Source: Bacteroidales bacterium
GTDB lineage: Bacteria > Bacteroidota > Bacteroidia > Bacteroidales > GCA-2748055
Assembly (NCBI GenBank): GCA_023135025.1
Contig: JAGLTY010000119.1
Location: forward strand, 1 to 6,825
Direction of reading: 5' to 3'
DNA length: 6,825 bases
In this document: positions 1-6,432 of the stretch, one piece after another
Position numbering within the stretch: the stretch's first letter is position 1
Layout of the letters: every line of letters begins with the position of its first letter
Position numbers and translations under genes: made by a program
Notes under the pieces: model-generated
Database searches by the model: none
Seen by the model: only the letters and a program-made list of their open reading frames with translations
Told to the model about the DNA's origin: nothing

Positions 1-90
1 TTCGCCCAGAAAAGGTTCCGAAATCAGGATATTTCCCTTCTCTGCAACACTATCATTCACAATATGGAAAAAATCGATATTCAGCTCCAT
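1..90 (-). CDS. YqgE/AlgH family protein, N-terminal fragment cut by window edge
   Basis: Reading the minus strand from the ATG at 88-90 gives 30 uninterrupted codons to the window edge. The peptide starts MELNIDFFHI and continues through KGNILISEPFLGE. The stretch GxILISEPFL, placed about 20 residues from the start, matches the beginning of Bacteroidota YqgE/AlgH (DUF179) proteins, where a conserved G-x-LLI-x-x-PFL precedes the first strand of the domain. The family is usually a cytoplasmic protein of about 180-200 residues whose biochemical role is poorly defined; AlgH was named for an effect on alginate regulation in Pseudomonas. The gene is divergent from the antiporter gene, with about 95 bp between the start codons. 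A run of A residues precedes the start and no clear Shine-Dalgarno is present, which is normal for this phylum. The assignment rests on this short N-terminus only. Confidence 0.72.
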   Translation of the reverse strand, partial: MELNIDFFHIVNDSVAEKGNILISEPFLGE

Positions 91-185
91 TTTTTTCAAA
101 ATTATCAGGAAGACAAGTTACGCCATTTTTATTTTATATAAAACGAACATGCAAGAAAAATAGTATCTTGGCGCCTTATGCCGTA

Positions 186-1697
186 ATGCCCATGAATCCC
201 AAAGAACCCAGGAAACCCAACCTTCTGCAGGCCCTGATCCCCATTGTTGTTCTGATCGGTCTGCTGGTCCTGAATGTGAATTATTTTGGCGATCATACCC
301 TGGATGGGGCTAACCAGTTTGCATTGATCCTGGCTTCGGCAGTAGCGGGAATTGTGGCCATCACCCTGGGAGTGAAATGGGCCCATATCCGTGAAAGTAT
401 GGTTAAAAGCATCGGATCGGCCATGCCCTCCATCCTGATTCTTCTGATGATCGGTGCGCTTGCGGGTACATGGTTGCTGAGTGGTGTGATTCCCACACTG
501 ATCTATTACGGGCTACAGGTGTTTCATCCGAAAATATTTCTTTTTGCAACCGTGATCATTGCCGGGATGGTGTCGCTGGCTACCGGCTCGTCGTGGTCCA
601 CCGTGGCCACCATCGGGATCGCCCTCATCGGGGTGGGCCAGGCATTGGGCATCAGCGAAGGGTTGATTGCAGGTGCAGTAATTTCCGGTGCCTATTTCGG
701 CGATAAGATGTCGCCCCTGTCCGATACCACCAACCTGGCACCCGCCATGGCAGGAACCGATCTGTTTACCCATATCCGGTATATGACCATCACCACTGTG
801 CCGGCCATGAGTGTGACACTGATCATCTTCCTGGTGATCGGGTTCACCTATAAATTTGAATCCACCCCGGGCAATATCGATCTGGTGCTGGAGGCGATCA
901 GTTCCAAGTTTCGGATCACCCCCTGGCTGATGCTGGTCCCCGCGTTACTGATCTTTATTATTGTCAAGAAGGTGCCACCCCTGCCTGCTCTGCTGGCCGG
1001 CTCACTGATAGGTGGTCTTTTTGCCATTATCTTCCAGCCCCACCTGGTACGCGAGGAGGCCCATGGACTGGAAAGCAGCACCACCAGCCTGTTCAAGGCA
1101 TCCTATCTCTCGGTGATGCAGTCTATCTTTGGCGATATCGCCATCACCACCCCCAACGAGATGGTCAATGAACTGCTTACCAGCACCGGTATGCGGGGGA
1201 TGCTTAACACCATCTGGCTTATTCTCTCGGCCATGGTATTCGGGGGGACCATGGAGTCGGCCGGATTGCTGGTAAAGATTACCAGTTCGGTTATACGATG
1301 GGCAAACTCCACCGGTTCGCTGGTCACCACCACCATTGCTACCAGCATCTTCTTTAATATCACTGCATCGGACCAGTACATTGCCATTGTGGTACCCGGA
1401 CGGATGTTTGCCAATTCCTATAAAAAGAGGGGGCTAAAACCGGAGGTGCTGAGCCGCACCCTGGAGGACGGTGGCACCATCACCTCGGTGCTGGTGCCCT
1501 GGAACACCTGTGGTGCCACACAATCGAGGGTGCTGGGCGTTCCCACACTGGAGTATGCGCCCTATGCTTTCTTTAACATTCTGAGTCCACTCTTCAGCAT
1601 CCTCTTTGCATACCTCAACTACAAGATCCACAGGTATGGCGATGATGAGCCAGCTGCCTCAACTACCTTGAGCGAAGAGGACCGTAAAGACTTCTAA
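186..1697 (+). CDS. nhaC: Na+/H+ antiporter, NhaC family
   Basis: This inner-membrane antiporter is expected to expel Na+ in exchange for H+, supporting pH and sodium homeostasis. From the ATG at 186 it has 503 residues, the usual NhaC length. About ten or more hydrophobic spans are visible, beginning at residues 15-30 (IPIVVLIGLLVL). Family landmarks are GSSWST near 134-139, FGDKMSPLSDTTNLAP near 171-186, FFNITASDQY near 389-398 and EDGGTITSVLVPWNTCGA near 427-444; the Asp and Ser/Thr-rich motifs are those conserved in NhaC. The C-terminal tail is short, hydrophilic and acidic. The start is uncertain: in-frame candidates are TTG 168, ATG 186 and ATG 192. I prefer an ATG because Bacteroidota homologues begin shortly before the K-P-x-LL-x-ALIP segment, and TTG 168 lies in AT-rich leader sequence. 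The gene stands alone, divergent from the yqgE-like gene and convergent with the E1 gene. Substrate (Na+ alone, or malate/lactate exchange as in some relatives) cannot be told from sequence. Confidence 0.93.
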   Translation: MPMNPKEPRKPNLLQALIPIVVLIGLLVLNVNYFGDHTLDGANQFALILASAVAGIVAITLGVKWAHIRESMVKSIGSAMPSILILLMIGALAGTWLLSGVIPTLIYYGLQVFHPKIFLFATVIIAGMVSLATGSSWSTVATIGIALIGVGQALGISEGLIAGAVISGAYFGDKMSPLSDTTNLAPAMAGTDLFTHIRYMTITTVPAMSVTLIIFLVIGFTYKFESTPGNIDLVLEAISSKFRITPWLMLVPALLIFIIVKKVPPLPALLAGSLIGGLFAIIFQPHLVREEAHGLESSTTSLFKASYLSVMQSIFGDIAITTPNEMVNELLTSTGMRGMLNTIWLILSAMVFGGTMESAGLLVKITSSVIRWANSTGSLVTTTIATSIFFNITASDQYIAIVVPGRMFANSYKKRGLKPEVLSRTLEDGGTITSVLVPWNTCGATQSRVLGVPTLEYAPYAFFNILSPLFSILFAYLNYKIHRYGDDEPAASTTLSEEDRKDF

Positions 1698-1720
1698 GGA
1701 AAATATGGCCGGGCTGTCTC

Positions 1721-1796
1721 TTCAGATGGTATTACTCAGGCTCTGAAATTTCTCGCTGTGCTCGCCATTATAGGAGCCCTCCTAACACCATCAGAA
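1721..1796. repeat. Long imperfect inverted repeat after the antiporter gene
   Basis: Left arm 1721-1743 and right arm 1774-1796 are complementary at 17 of 23 positions. The paired blocks are TTC, GATGGT, TTA and GGCTC, with a 4-nt internal mismatch region, and about 30 nt lie between the arms. It begins 23 bp after the antiporter stop and could form a stem at the 3' end of that mRNA. No T-run follows it, so it is not a typical intrinsic terminator. It may protect the mRNA 3' end, or be a remnant of a palindromic repeat element. Pairing was judged by eye. Confidence 0.4.
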
Positions 1797-1828
1797 TCCA
1801 GTGCCGTCACATCTTAAAGGAAATAAAA

Positions 1829-1861
1829 GAGAGGGCTGCCCCGGTCTGGCACAGCCCCCTC
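1829..1861 (-). terminator. Rho-independent terminator, mainly for the minus-strand E1 transcript
   Basis: GAGAGGGCTG at 1829-1838 pairs with CAGCCCCCTC at 1852-1861, giving 9 of 10 pairs with a single A/C mismatch around a 13-nt loop. Read on the minus strand, the GC-rich stem is followed at once by TCTTTTATTT (the complement of the A-rich stretch at 1820-1829), which is the classic hairpin plus U-tract. It lies about 200 bp downstream of the E1 stop codon. In the plus direction the stem is followed by AATTATAG rather than a T-run, so termination of the antiporter transcript here would be weaker. Confidence 0.7.
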
Positions 1862-1870
1862 CAATTATAG

Positions 1871-1893
1871 TTGGTTTTTGCACTTAAAACCAA
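1871..1893. repeat. Small perfect hairpin beside the terminator
   Basis: TTGGTTTT at 1871-1878 and AAAACCAA at 1886-1893 form a perfect 8-bp stem with a 7-nt loop, starting 9 nt after the GC-rich terminator stem. It is AT-rich and hence weaker. On the minus strand it would be transcribed just before the terminator, making a tandem-hairpin 3' end. A U-rich tract does not follow in either direction. Confidence 0.4.
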
Positions 1894-2062
1894 AACTAAT
1901 TTACAACGTAATACCCATATCTTCCTAATAATCTGTGAATTATATGATGAATGGGGCATTTGAGCATACCAGTGGCAACTCCTGCTGATTATTGCTGAAG
2001 TTTTGAAATCGGGACATTCGTGTAACTCAGGGAGTCATCTAACAGATAATCAGCGCCTTTAG

Positions 2063-4471
2063 TCAGTATATTGCGAAATATTTTTCAGGATTTGATTCAT
2101 TCATAACCCGGTAGATCGCTTCAAAAAGATCCTCTGCATTGGGATTGGAGAAATAGTCACCATCGGAGCTATAGGCCGGCCGGTGTTCCTGGGCAGTGAC
2201 TGTGGTGGGCTCTGCATCCAGGTAGTAGTATGCTTTCTGCTCCTCCAGTACCTGCTGCATCATATAGGCGGTGGCTCCACCTGGTACATCCTCATCAAAA
2301 AAGAGCAGACGTCCGGTCTTCTTGACCGACTCTACGATCATATGGTCCAGGTCAAAGGGGAGAAGGGTTTGCACATCGATCAGCTCCATATGAATATCAA
2401 ATTCAGCGAGCTGCTCTGCCGCCTTCTCTGCAATCCTGACACACGCCCCGTAAGTTACCACGGTGATATCACCCCCTTCCACCACCACCTCCGGGAGACC
2501 CAGAGGTACGCGAAATGCACCCATGTTAAGGGGGCGGTCCTCCCGGAGCCCATAAACCTTGAGGGGTTCAATCACCAGGGCAGGATCCTCTCCCTGCAGC
2601 AGAGTATTGTACATCCCCGCGGCCTGGGTCATGTTCCGGGGAACACAAACATGGACCCCCCTGATGGAGTTGATCACCATGCTGAGCGGTGAGCCCGAGT
2701 GCCAGATCCCCTCCAGCCTGTGCCCACGCGTACGTATAATCAGCGGGGCGATCTGCGCCCCTTTGGTCCGCCAGTGAAGCGTCGCCAGATCATCGCTAAT
2801 GGTCTCCAGGGCATAGAGCAGATAGTCAAAATACTGTATCTCGGCGATGGGGCGTAATCCCCGTAGTGCCATCCCCACGCCCTGACCCACAATGGTGGCT
2901 TCACGGATCCCGGTGTCTGTAACACGCCATTCACCATATTTGGCCTGCAACCCCTCCAGACTCTTGTTTACATCCCCGATTTTCCCGGCATCCTCGCCAA
3001 AAATAACGATCCTGGGATCGGCTGAGAGCAGTGCATCAAAGTTATCCCTGAGCACCTCCCTGCCGGTGATCCGTTCCGGATGTTCATCATATTCCGGTGA
3101 AACCGGCTTCACCCTTAAGGGGGAGCGGTCGGTCTCTGAATAGAGATGGCTACTGTATCTATGACGATTCTCCTCCTTATAGGTCTCGAGCCAGTGGGAG
3201 ATGGAGGACTGCAGCTCCCTGCGAACCGGACAATCGGTGCAGAGGTGCCTCATAATCCGCTTGGCGGTGCCCTGGATATCCCTGCGGATGGGATAGACAA
3301 TCCGCTTCAGATCGCGACTCAGGATCCCCAGCTTGTCCACTCCCTCTTTTGAACAGTCACAACTCCTGTTATCAATAATCTTCAGCAGCTCATCCCGCTC
3401 CCTGGAAATGGGCTCCGTGTAGTTCTTCCAGGCGGTATCACGGGCCCTCCTGGCCTCTTCCACAGTCTCCTCCTTCAGAAGATTCAATTCTGATTTCCCG
3501 GCCACTCCACTCTCCACAATCCACTGCTCCATCTTAACAAGTGGATCATGGGCCGCTTCCCACTCAAGCCGCTCCTTTGGTTTATAGCGCTCATGGCTTC
3601 CCGAGGTGGAGTGTCCCATGGGCTGCACCATCTCATCCACATGAAACAGCACCGGAACGTGTTCCTCCCTGCAGCGGGCCACCCCTTCAGCAAACAGGCG
3701 AACCATCTCCGGGTAGTCCCAACCCCTCACCCGGTAGATCAGAATGCCATTGGTCCCCTCCTCCTTCCGGAAACCCTCCAGTGCCCGTGAAACACTCGCT
3801 TTTACAATCTGCTTCTCTTTGGTCACCGAAATCCCATAACCGTCATCCCAAACAGCCATGGCCACCGGTATCTGAAGCACAGATGCAGCGTTCATGGCCT
3901 CAAAGAAATGGCCCTCCGCGGTAGCAGCATCCCCAATGGTTCCAAACGCTACCTCTCGGCCACCCTTTGAAAATTGTGTCATTCCCGCCAGTTCAGGGTT
4001 CTCCCTGAAGAGTTTGGAGGCATATCCGAGTCCCACCAACCTGGGCATCTGTCCGGCCGTGGGAGAGAGATCCGCACAACTGTTCTTCATTTCGGCCAGA
4101 TTGTTCCAGCTCCCGTCGGTATTGATGCTGCGGCTGGCAAAATGATTATTAAAATTCCTGCCGGCACTGCCCGGGTTGACCGCCTCATCGGTATGACCGT
4201 AGACCTGGTAAAAGAACTGTTCTGCATTGGTGATACCGGTGGCCATCATAAAGGTGTGGTCGCGGTAATACCCCGAACGCCAGTCACCCGCTTTAAAATT
4301 GCGGGCCAGAGCGATCTGCGCCAGCTCCTTCCCGTCTCCGAAAATTCCGAATTTGGCTTTCCCCGACAGCACTTCCCGGCGGGCCAGCATGGCAATTTCC
4401 CTGCTCAGGAGGGCCAGCCTGAAATCGGCTAGTACCTCCTCCCTGCTCAATCCAAATGAGGTTTCCGGCAT
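2063..4471 (-). CDS. Fused alpha+beta E1 component of a 2-oxoacid dehydrogenase complex (thiamine diphosphate dependent)
   Basis: This cytoplasmic enzyme of 802 residues is expected to decarboxylate a 2-oxoacid and pass the acyl group to the lipoyl domain of an E2 partner. Residues 15-355 are an E1-alpha domain: YYRDHTFMMATG near 68-79, the thiamine-diphosphate/Mg segment GDAATAEGHFFEAMNAA near 180-196 ending in WDDGYGIS at 208-215, and the flexible loop GHSTSGSHERY near 286-296. Residues 465-800 are an E1-beta domain: FGEDAGKIGD near 491-500, TDTGIREATIVGQGVGMA near 518-535, IAEIQYFDY near 542-550 and FDEDVPGGATAYM near 725-737. A linker of about 105 residues (360-465) holds CDC at 371-373 and CTDC at 411-414. 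Fused E1 proteins of roughly 660-800 residues are common in Bacteroidota; long forms have been mislabelled in databases as tungsten formylmethanofuran dehydrogenase. The likely substrate is a branched-chain 2-oxoacid, but pyruvate or acetoin cannot be excluded. No E2 or E3 gene is in the window. The ATG at 4469-4471 is the natural start. Confidence 0.9.
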   Translation of the reverse strand: MPETSFGLSREEVLADFRLALLSREIAMLARREVLSGKAKFGIFGDGKELAQIALARNFKAGDWRSGYYRDHTFMMATGITNAEQFFYQVYGHTDEAVNPGSAGRNFNNHFASRSINTDGSWNNLAEMKNSCADLSPTAGQMPRLVGLGYASKLFRENPELAGMTQFSKGGREVAFGTIGDAATAEGHFFEAMNAASVLQIPVAMAVWDDGYGISVTKEKQIVKASVSRALEGFRKEEGTNGILIYRVRGWDYPEMVRLFAEGVARCREEHVPVLFHVDEMVQPMGHSTSGSHERYKPKERLEWEAAHDPLVKMEQWIVESGVAGKSELNLLKEETVEEARRARDTAWKNYTEPISRERDELLKIIDNRSCDCSKEGVDKLGILSRDLKRIVYPIRRDIQGTAKRIMRHLCTDCPVRRELQSSISHWLETYKEENRHRYSSHLYSETDRSPLRVKPVSPEYDEHPERITGREVLRDNFDALLSADPRIVIFGEDAGKIGDVNKSLEGLQAKYGEWRVTDTGIREATIVGQGVGMALRGLRPIAEIQYFDYLLYALETISDDLATLHWRTKGAQIAPLIIRTRGHRLEGIWHSGSPLSMVINSIRGVHVCVPRNMTQAAGMYNTLLQGEDPALVIEPLKVYGLREDRPLNMGAFRVPLGLPEVVVEGGDITVVTYGACVRIAEKAAEQLAEFDIHMELIDVQTLLPFDLDHMIVESVKKTGRLLFFDEDVPGGATAYMMQQVLEEQKAYYYLDAEPTTVTAQEHRPAYSSDGDYFSNPNAEDLFEAIYRVMNESNPEKYFAIY

Positions 4472-4493
4472 ATCGGGTAGTTTACTATCTTTG
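4462..4493 (+). promoter_or_regulatory. Predicted Bacteroidota-type promoter for the small membrane protein/lipocalin operon
   Basis: TATCTTTG at 4486-4493 is an exact match to the Bacteroidota primary-sigma -7 consensus TAnnTTTG. TTTC at 4462-4465, 20 bp upstream, is a one-mismatch version of the -33 TTTG element at the accepted 19-21 bp spacing. Transcription would begin near 4499-4501, giving a leader of about 40 nt before the ATG at 4542. The -33 element lies inside the first codons of the opposing E1 gene (start codon 4469-4471), so the two promoters must overlap or interfere. The call is by motif only. Confidence 0.55.
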
Positions 4494-4500
4494 TGGTGAT

Positions 4501-4512
4501 ATGATTAATCAT
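4501..4512. promoter_or_regulatory. Perfect 12-bp palindrome in the divergent promoter gap, possible operator
   Basis: ATGATTAATCAT is a perfect palindrome lying in the 70-bp gap between the divergent E1 and small-membrane-protein genes. It starts at the predicted transcription start of the plus-strand promoter. Such a placement would suit a dimeric repressor acting on one or both genes, but no regulator gene is nearby and no second copy was noticed in the window. Chance occurrence in AT-rich DNA is possible. Confidence 0.3.
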
Positions 4513-4541
4513 TCAGACAAACTCATTTCTTTATTGTTCAG

Positions 4542-4763
4542 ATGTTTTTAAAAATCCTTATCATCACCCTTATACTGCTCAGCCTCTCCATACTGGGAAT
4601 GATGCTTACTATCCTTGTGAAAAAGAAAGGTAAATTTCCCGAATACCGGGTGGGGCACAACCGTGCCATGCATAAGAGGGGAGTCTCCTGTGTAAAACAC
4701 GATGAGATCCGCTGCCATAACAAGCGGATGAAAGAGAGCGAAGGTTGTATAGGGTGTTCGTAA
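4542..4763 (+). CDS. Small cysteine-rich single-span membrane protein, function unknown
   Basis: The 73-residue product has a hydrophobic span at about residues 3-26, then the basic stop-transfer KKKGK at 27-31. It is therefore predicted to be anchored in the inner membrane with its basic C-terminal part in the cytoplasm. The soluble part has four cysteines (C50, C58, C69 and C72) in the pattern VSC-x7-C-x10-CxxC, plus several His and Lys residues, which would suit metal binding or a redox role. It resembles short Bacteroidota proteins annotated only as membrane or secreted protein, which have an N-terminal span, a lysine-rich K-K-G-x-F turn and a Gly-x-x-Cys segment followed by more cysteines. 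I do not know a function. A consensus-type promoter lies just upstream. The stop is 9 nt before the TTG start of the secreted lipocalin-like gene, so the two are probably co-transcribed. No good Shine-Dalgarno is visible. Confidence 0.75.
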   Translation: MFLKILIITLILLSLSILGMMLTILVKKKGKFPEYRVGHNRAMHKRGVSCVKHDEIRCHNKRMKESEGCIGCS

Positions 4764-4772
4764 ATCTCGGTT

Positions 4773-6419
4773 TTGTCCTGGTTCAGACACATATTCATCC
4801 CAGCCATCCTCTTCCTGGTTGCATTGTCCGCCACACTTCGGGCTCAGGATTGGAAAAATTATCCCTATACCCCTGATGGAAGTCTGATCTCTTTCCCGGT
4901 CGATGAAGGGTGGCATCCCGACGAGGAGATTGAATGGTGGTATATAGCCGGACATCTGGAGGGAACAGCATCCGGCACACCCTACAGCTTTATGCTCACC
5001 TACTTTTACTTCCCCTCATCCTATCAGAACATCGAATTTGATGGTTTCCGGATTCTGAATATCAGTAACGACCTGTCAGGCGTTTTTCATACCGAAACCA
5101 TGGTGCTGAATTACGTTGACCTGGCCACCGATCATCTCCATATAGATGCCAGGCTGCTTAACTATGTCAATGAGCATTGGTATCATAAAGAGGAGACCGA
5201 TGAAACGCTGGTCCCCTTCGAATATGAGCTGTCGGCCACCGCTGGACAGAACAGCATTACCTTGGCGACTGTTTCTCAGAAGCCTCCGCTTATACTGGGA
5301 GGTGATGGCCTGTTCGACCAGGGAGCAGATAGCTATACCTATTACTACTCGCTTACGGAGAATCTGGTGGAGGGCACCATCACATTTGAAGGAAATAGTG
5401 TTGAGGTCACCGGAACGGCCTGGATCGACCGGCAGTACGGGACGTTCAACCCAAACAGCGGGGAGCAGTACGAGTGGTTCTACCTGCAGCTCTCCAACGG
5501 GATGGATCTGAATATCTGGAACCTGTTTACTCCGGAAAACCAGTTGCCCGAAAACCCTGCCTACAAACATATCTCGGTCTATGTGGATACCACTAACCAG
5601 TACACCTCGCACGATTTTAAGCTGGAGCGGCTCTCATGGGAAAAGATGCCCGTAACAGAGAGCTGCTATGCCCAGGAGTGGAGGCTTACCTCACCGGTAA
5701 ACCAGCTCGATCTGACCTTCTCCACCCTGCACCACAACTCGGAGGTGGAGATCCCCTTTAACTTCTTCGAAGGGCCCGTCACCGCCACAGGCAGCGTCAA
5801 CGGAAGTCCGGTCACAGGAATTGGATTCGCAGAGCTGCTAAAATCATATGAGGTGCCGCAATTACAGATCACCAGACCCGGGAGAGAGTGGAACGAAAGT
5901 TTTCCCATCCAGTGGAAGGTTCAGAATCCTGATGATGGTCGTCCGCTGCTCTATGACCTGGAGTACAGTACCGACCAGGCTGGTTCCTGGCTACCCATTA
6001 TACAGGAGCATGATGACACCTTATACTACTGGAACGATCACCCCTTTGTGAATGGGGACAGCTGCCTGTTTAAAGTGGTTGGTTATACTGCTGATGAAAC
6101 CCTGAAGGGTCTGTTTGAAGCTTCAACCCATACGCTGTACGACGATCAGTATACCTTTACAAACCGGGAATCGGCACCTGCTATCCGGGTCTATCCGAAT
6201 CCTGTTGGAAACACGCTTTGGATTGAATGGGAAGCCGGGCAGTTTGAAACAGGAGAAACCCATCTACCCTACAAGGTAATCGATTTTACGGGACGACAGC
6301 TGATAGAGGGGATCCTCTCAAAAGGGGAAGTGGATGTGAGCATGCTGGATGAAGGTGCATATATGATCATCGTGCATACACCAACCGGAACAACCAGCCA
6401 TACATTTATTAAGAAATAG
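4773..6419 (+). CDS. Exported AttH/CrtC-type lipocalin-like protein with a type IX secretion C-terminal domain
   Basis: The product has 548 residues. Residues 1-24 are a signal peptide (RHIF, then hydrophobic IPAILFLVALSA, probable cleavage at LRA-Q). Residues about 35-355 match the AttH/CrtC lipocalin-like family: the hallmark EWWYIAGHL at 54-62, TYFYFPSS near 76-83 and GTAWIDRQYGT at 214-224, equivalent to the family's G-x-AW-x-D-x-x-x-G. Known relatives include carotenoid 1,2-hydratase CrtC and AttH; here the ligand or reaction is unknown. Residues about 362-455 look like a beta-sandwich module (LQITRPGREW...PIQWKV). Residues 469-548 are a type IX sorting domain: VYPNPVGNTLWI at 473-484, VIDFTGRQL at 502-510, LDEGAYMIIV at 525-534 and a final KK. 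The protein should cross the inner membrane by Sec and then be secreted or surface-attached by the type IX system. No ATG precedes the signal peptide: the frame opens right after the upstream gene's stop and TTG 4773 is the only fitting start. Confidence 0.88.
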   Translation: MSWFRHIFIPAILFLVALSATLRAQDWKNYPYTPDGSLISFPVDEGWHPDEEIEWWYIAGHLEGTASGTPYSFMLTYFYFPSSYQNIEFDGFRILNISNDLSGVFHTETMVLNYVDLATDHLHIDARLLNYVNEHWYHKEETDETLVPFEYELSATAGQNSITLATVSQKPPLILGGDGLFDQGADSYTYYYSLTENLVEGTITFEGNSVEVTGTAWIDRQYGTFNPNSGEQYEWFYLQLSNGMDLNIWNLFTPENQLPENPAYKHISVYVDTTNQYTSHDFKLERLSWEKMPVTESCYAQEWRLTSPVNQLDLTFSTLHHNSEVEIPFNFFEGPVTATGSVNGSPVTGIGFAELLKSYEVPQLQITRPGREWNESFPIQWKVQNPDDGRPLLYDLEYSTDQAGSWLPIIQEHDDTLYYWNDHPFVNGDSCLFKVVGYTADETLKGLFEASTHTLYDDQYTFTNRESAPAIRVYPNPVGNTLWIEWEAGQFETGETHLPYKVIDFTGRQLIEGILSKGEVDVSMLDEGAYMIIVHTPTGTTSHTFIKK

Positions 6420-6432
6420 TGGTGGATATGAA

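Larger units (their letters stand above)
1698..2062. other. 365-bp convergent intergenic region without a convincing gene
   Basis: This gap lies between the convergent stops of the antiporter gene and the E1 gene. All reading frames are short and none looks coding. It carries three hairpin-forming segments, listed separately (1721-1796, 1829-1861 and 1871-1893). A fourth, more distant pair is a perfect 9-nt inverted repeat, GCTGATTAT at 1984-1992 and ATAATCAGC at 2046-2054, with a 53-nt spacer. The right half (about 1900-2062) is AT-richer than the neighbouring genes and shows nothing else recognisable. The distance is large for a simple convergent gap, so a small RNA or a decayed gene is possible, but nothing in the sequence demonstrates either. 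Confidence 0.6.

Noticed and set aside
97..104. Minus-strand TAATTTTG, an exact TAnnTTTG match just before the yqgE-like start
   Set aside because: It ends only 6 nt before the ATG, which would make a leaderless mRNA, and no TTTG-like -33 element lies 19-21 bp upstream. Likely chance in AT-rich DNA.
164..171. Plus-strand TATCTTGG as a -7 element for the antiporter gene
   Set aside because: It has one mismatch to TAnnTTTG and no -33 element at the right spacing. It also overlaps the alternative TTG start at 168. Too weak to annotate.
1989..2084. Minus-strand open stretch after the E1 gene, in another frame, encoding a plausible-looking tail (ADYLLDDSLSYTNVPISKLQQ region)
   Set aside because: It has no usable start codon, overlaps the E1 3' end and is only about 30 codons long. 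Considered as a frameshifted E1 extension or gene relic, but the E1 C-terminus at 2063 already looks normal.
3541..3924. 127-codon plus-strand open frame inside the E1 gene
   Set aside because: Proline- and serine-rich translation lacking domain features, antisense to conserved E1-alpha motifs. A shadow frame.
5076..5612. 178-codon minus-strand open frame opposite the lipocalin-like gene
   Set aside because: It is a shadow of a gene with clear domain motifs on the other strand; its own translation shows no recognisable domain or natural composition.
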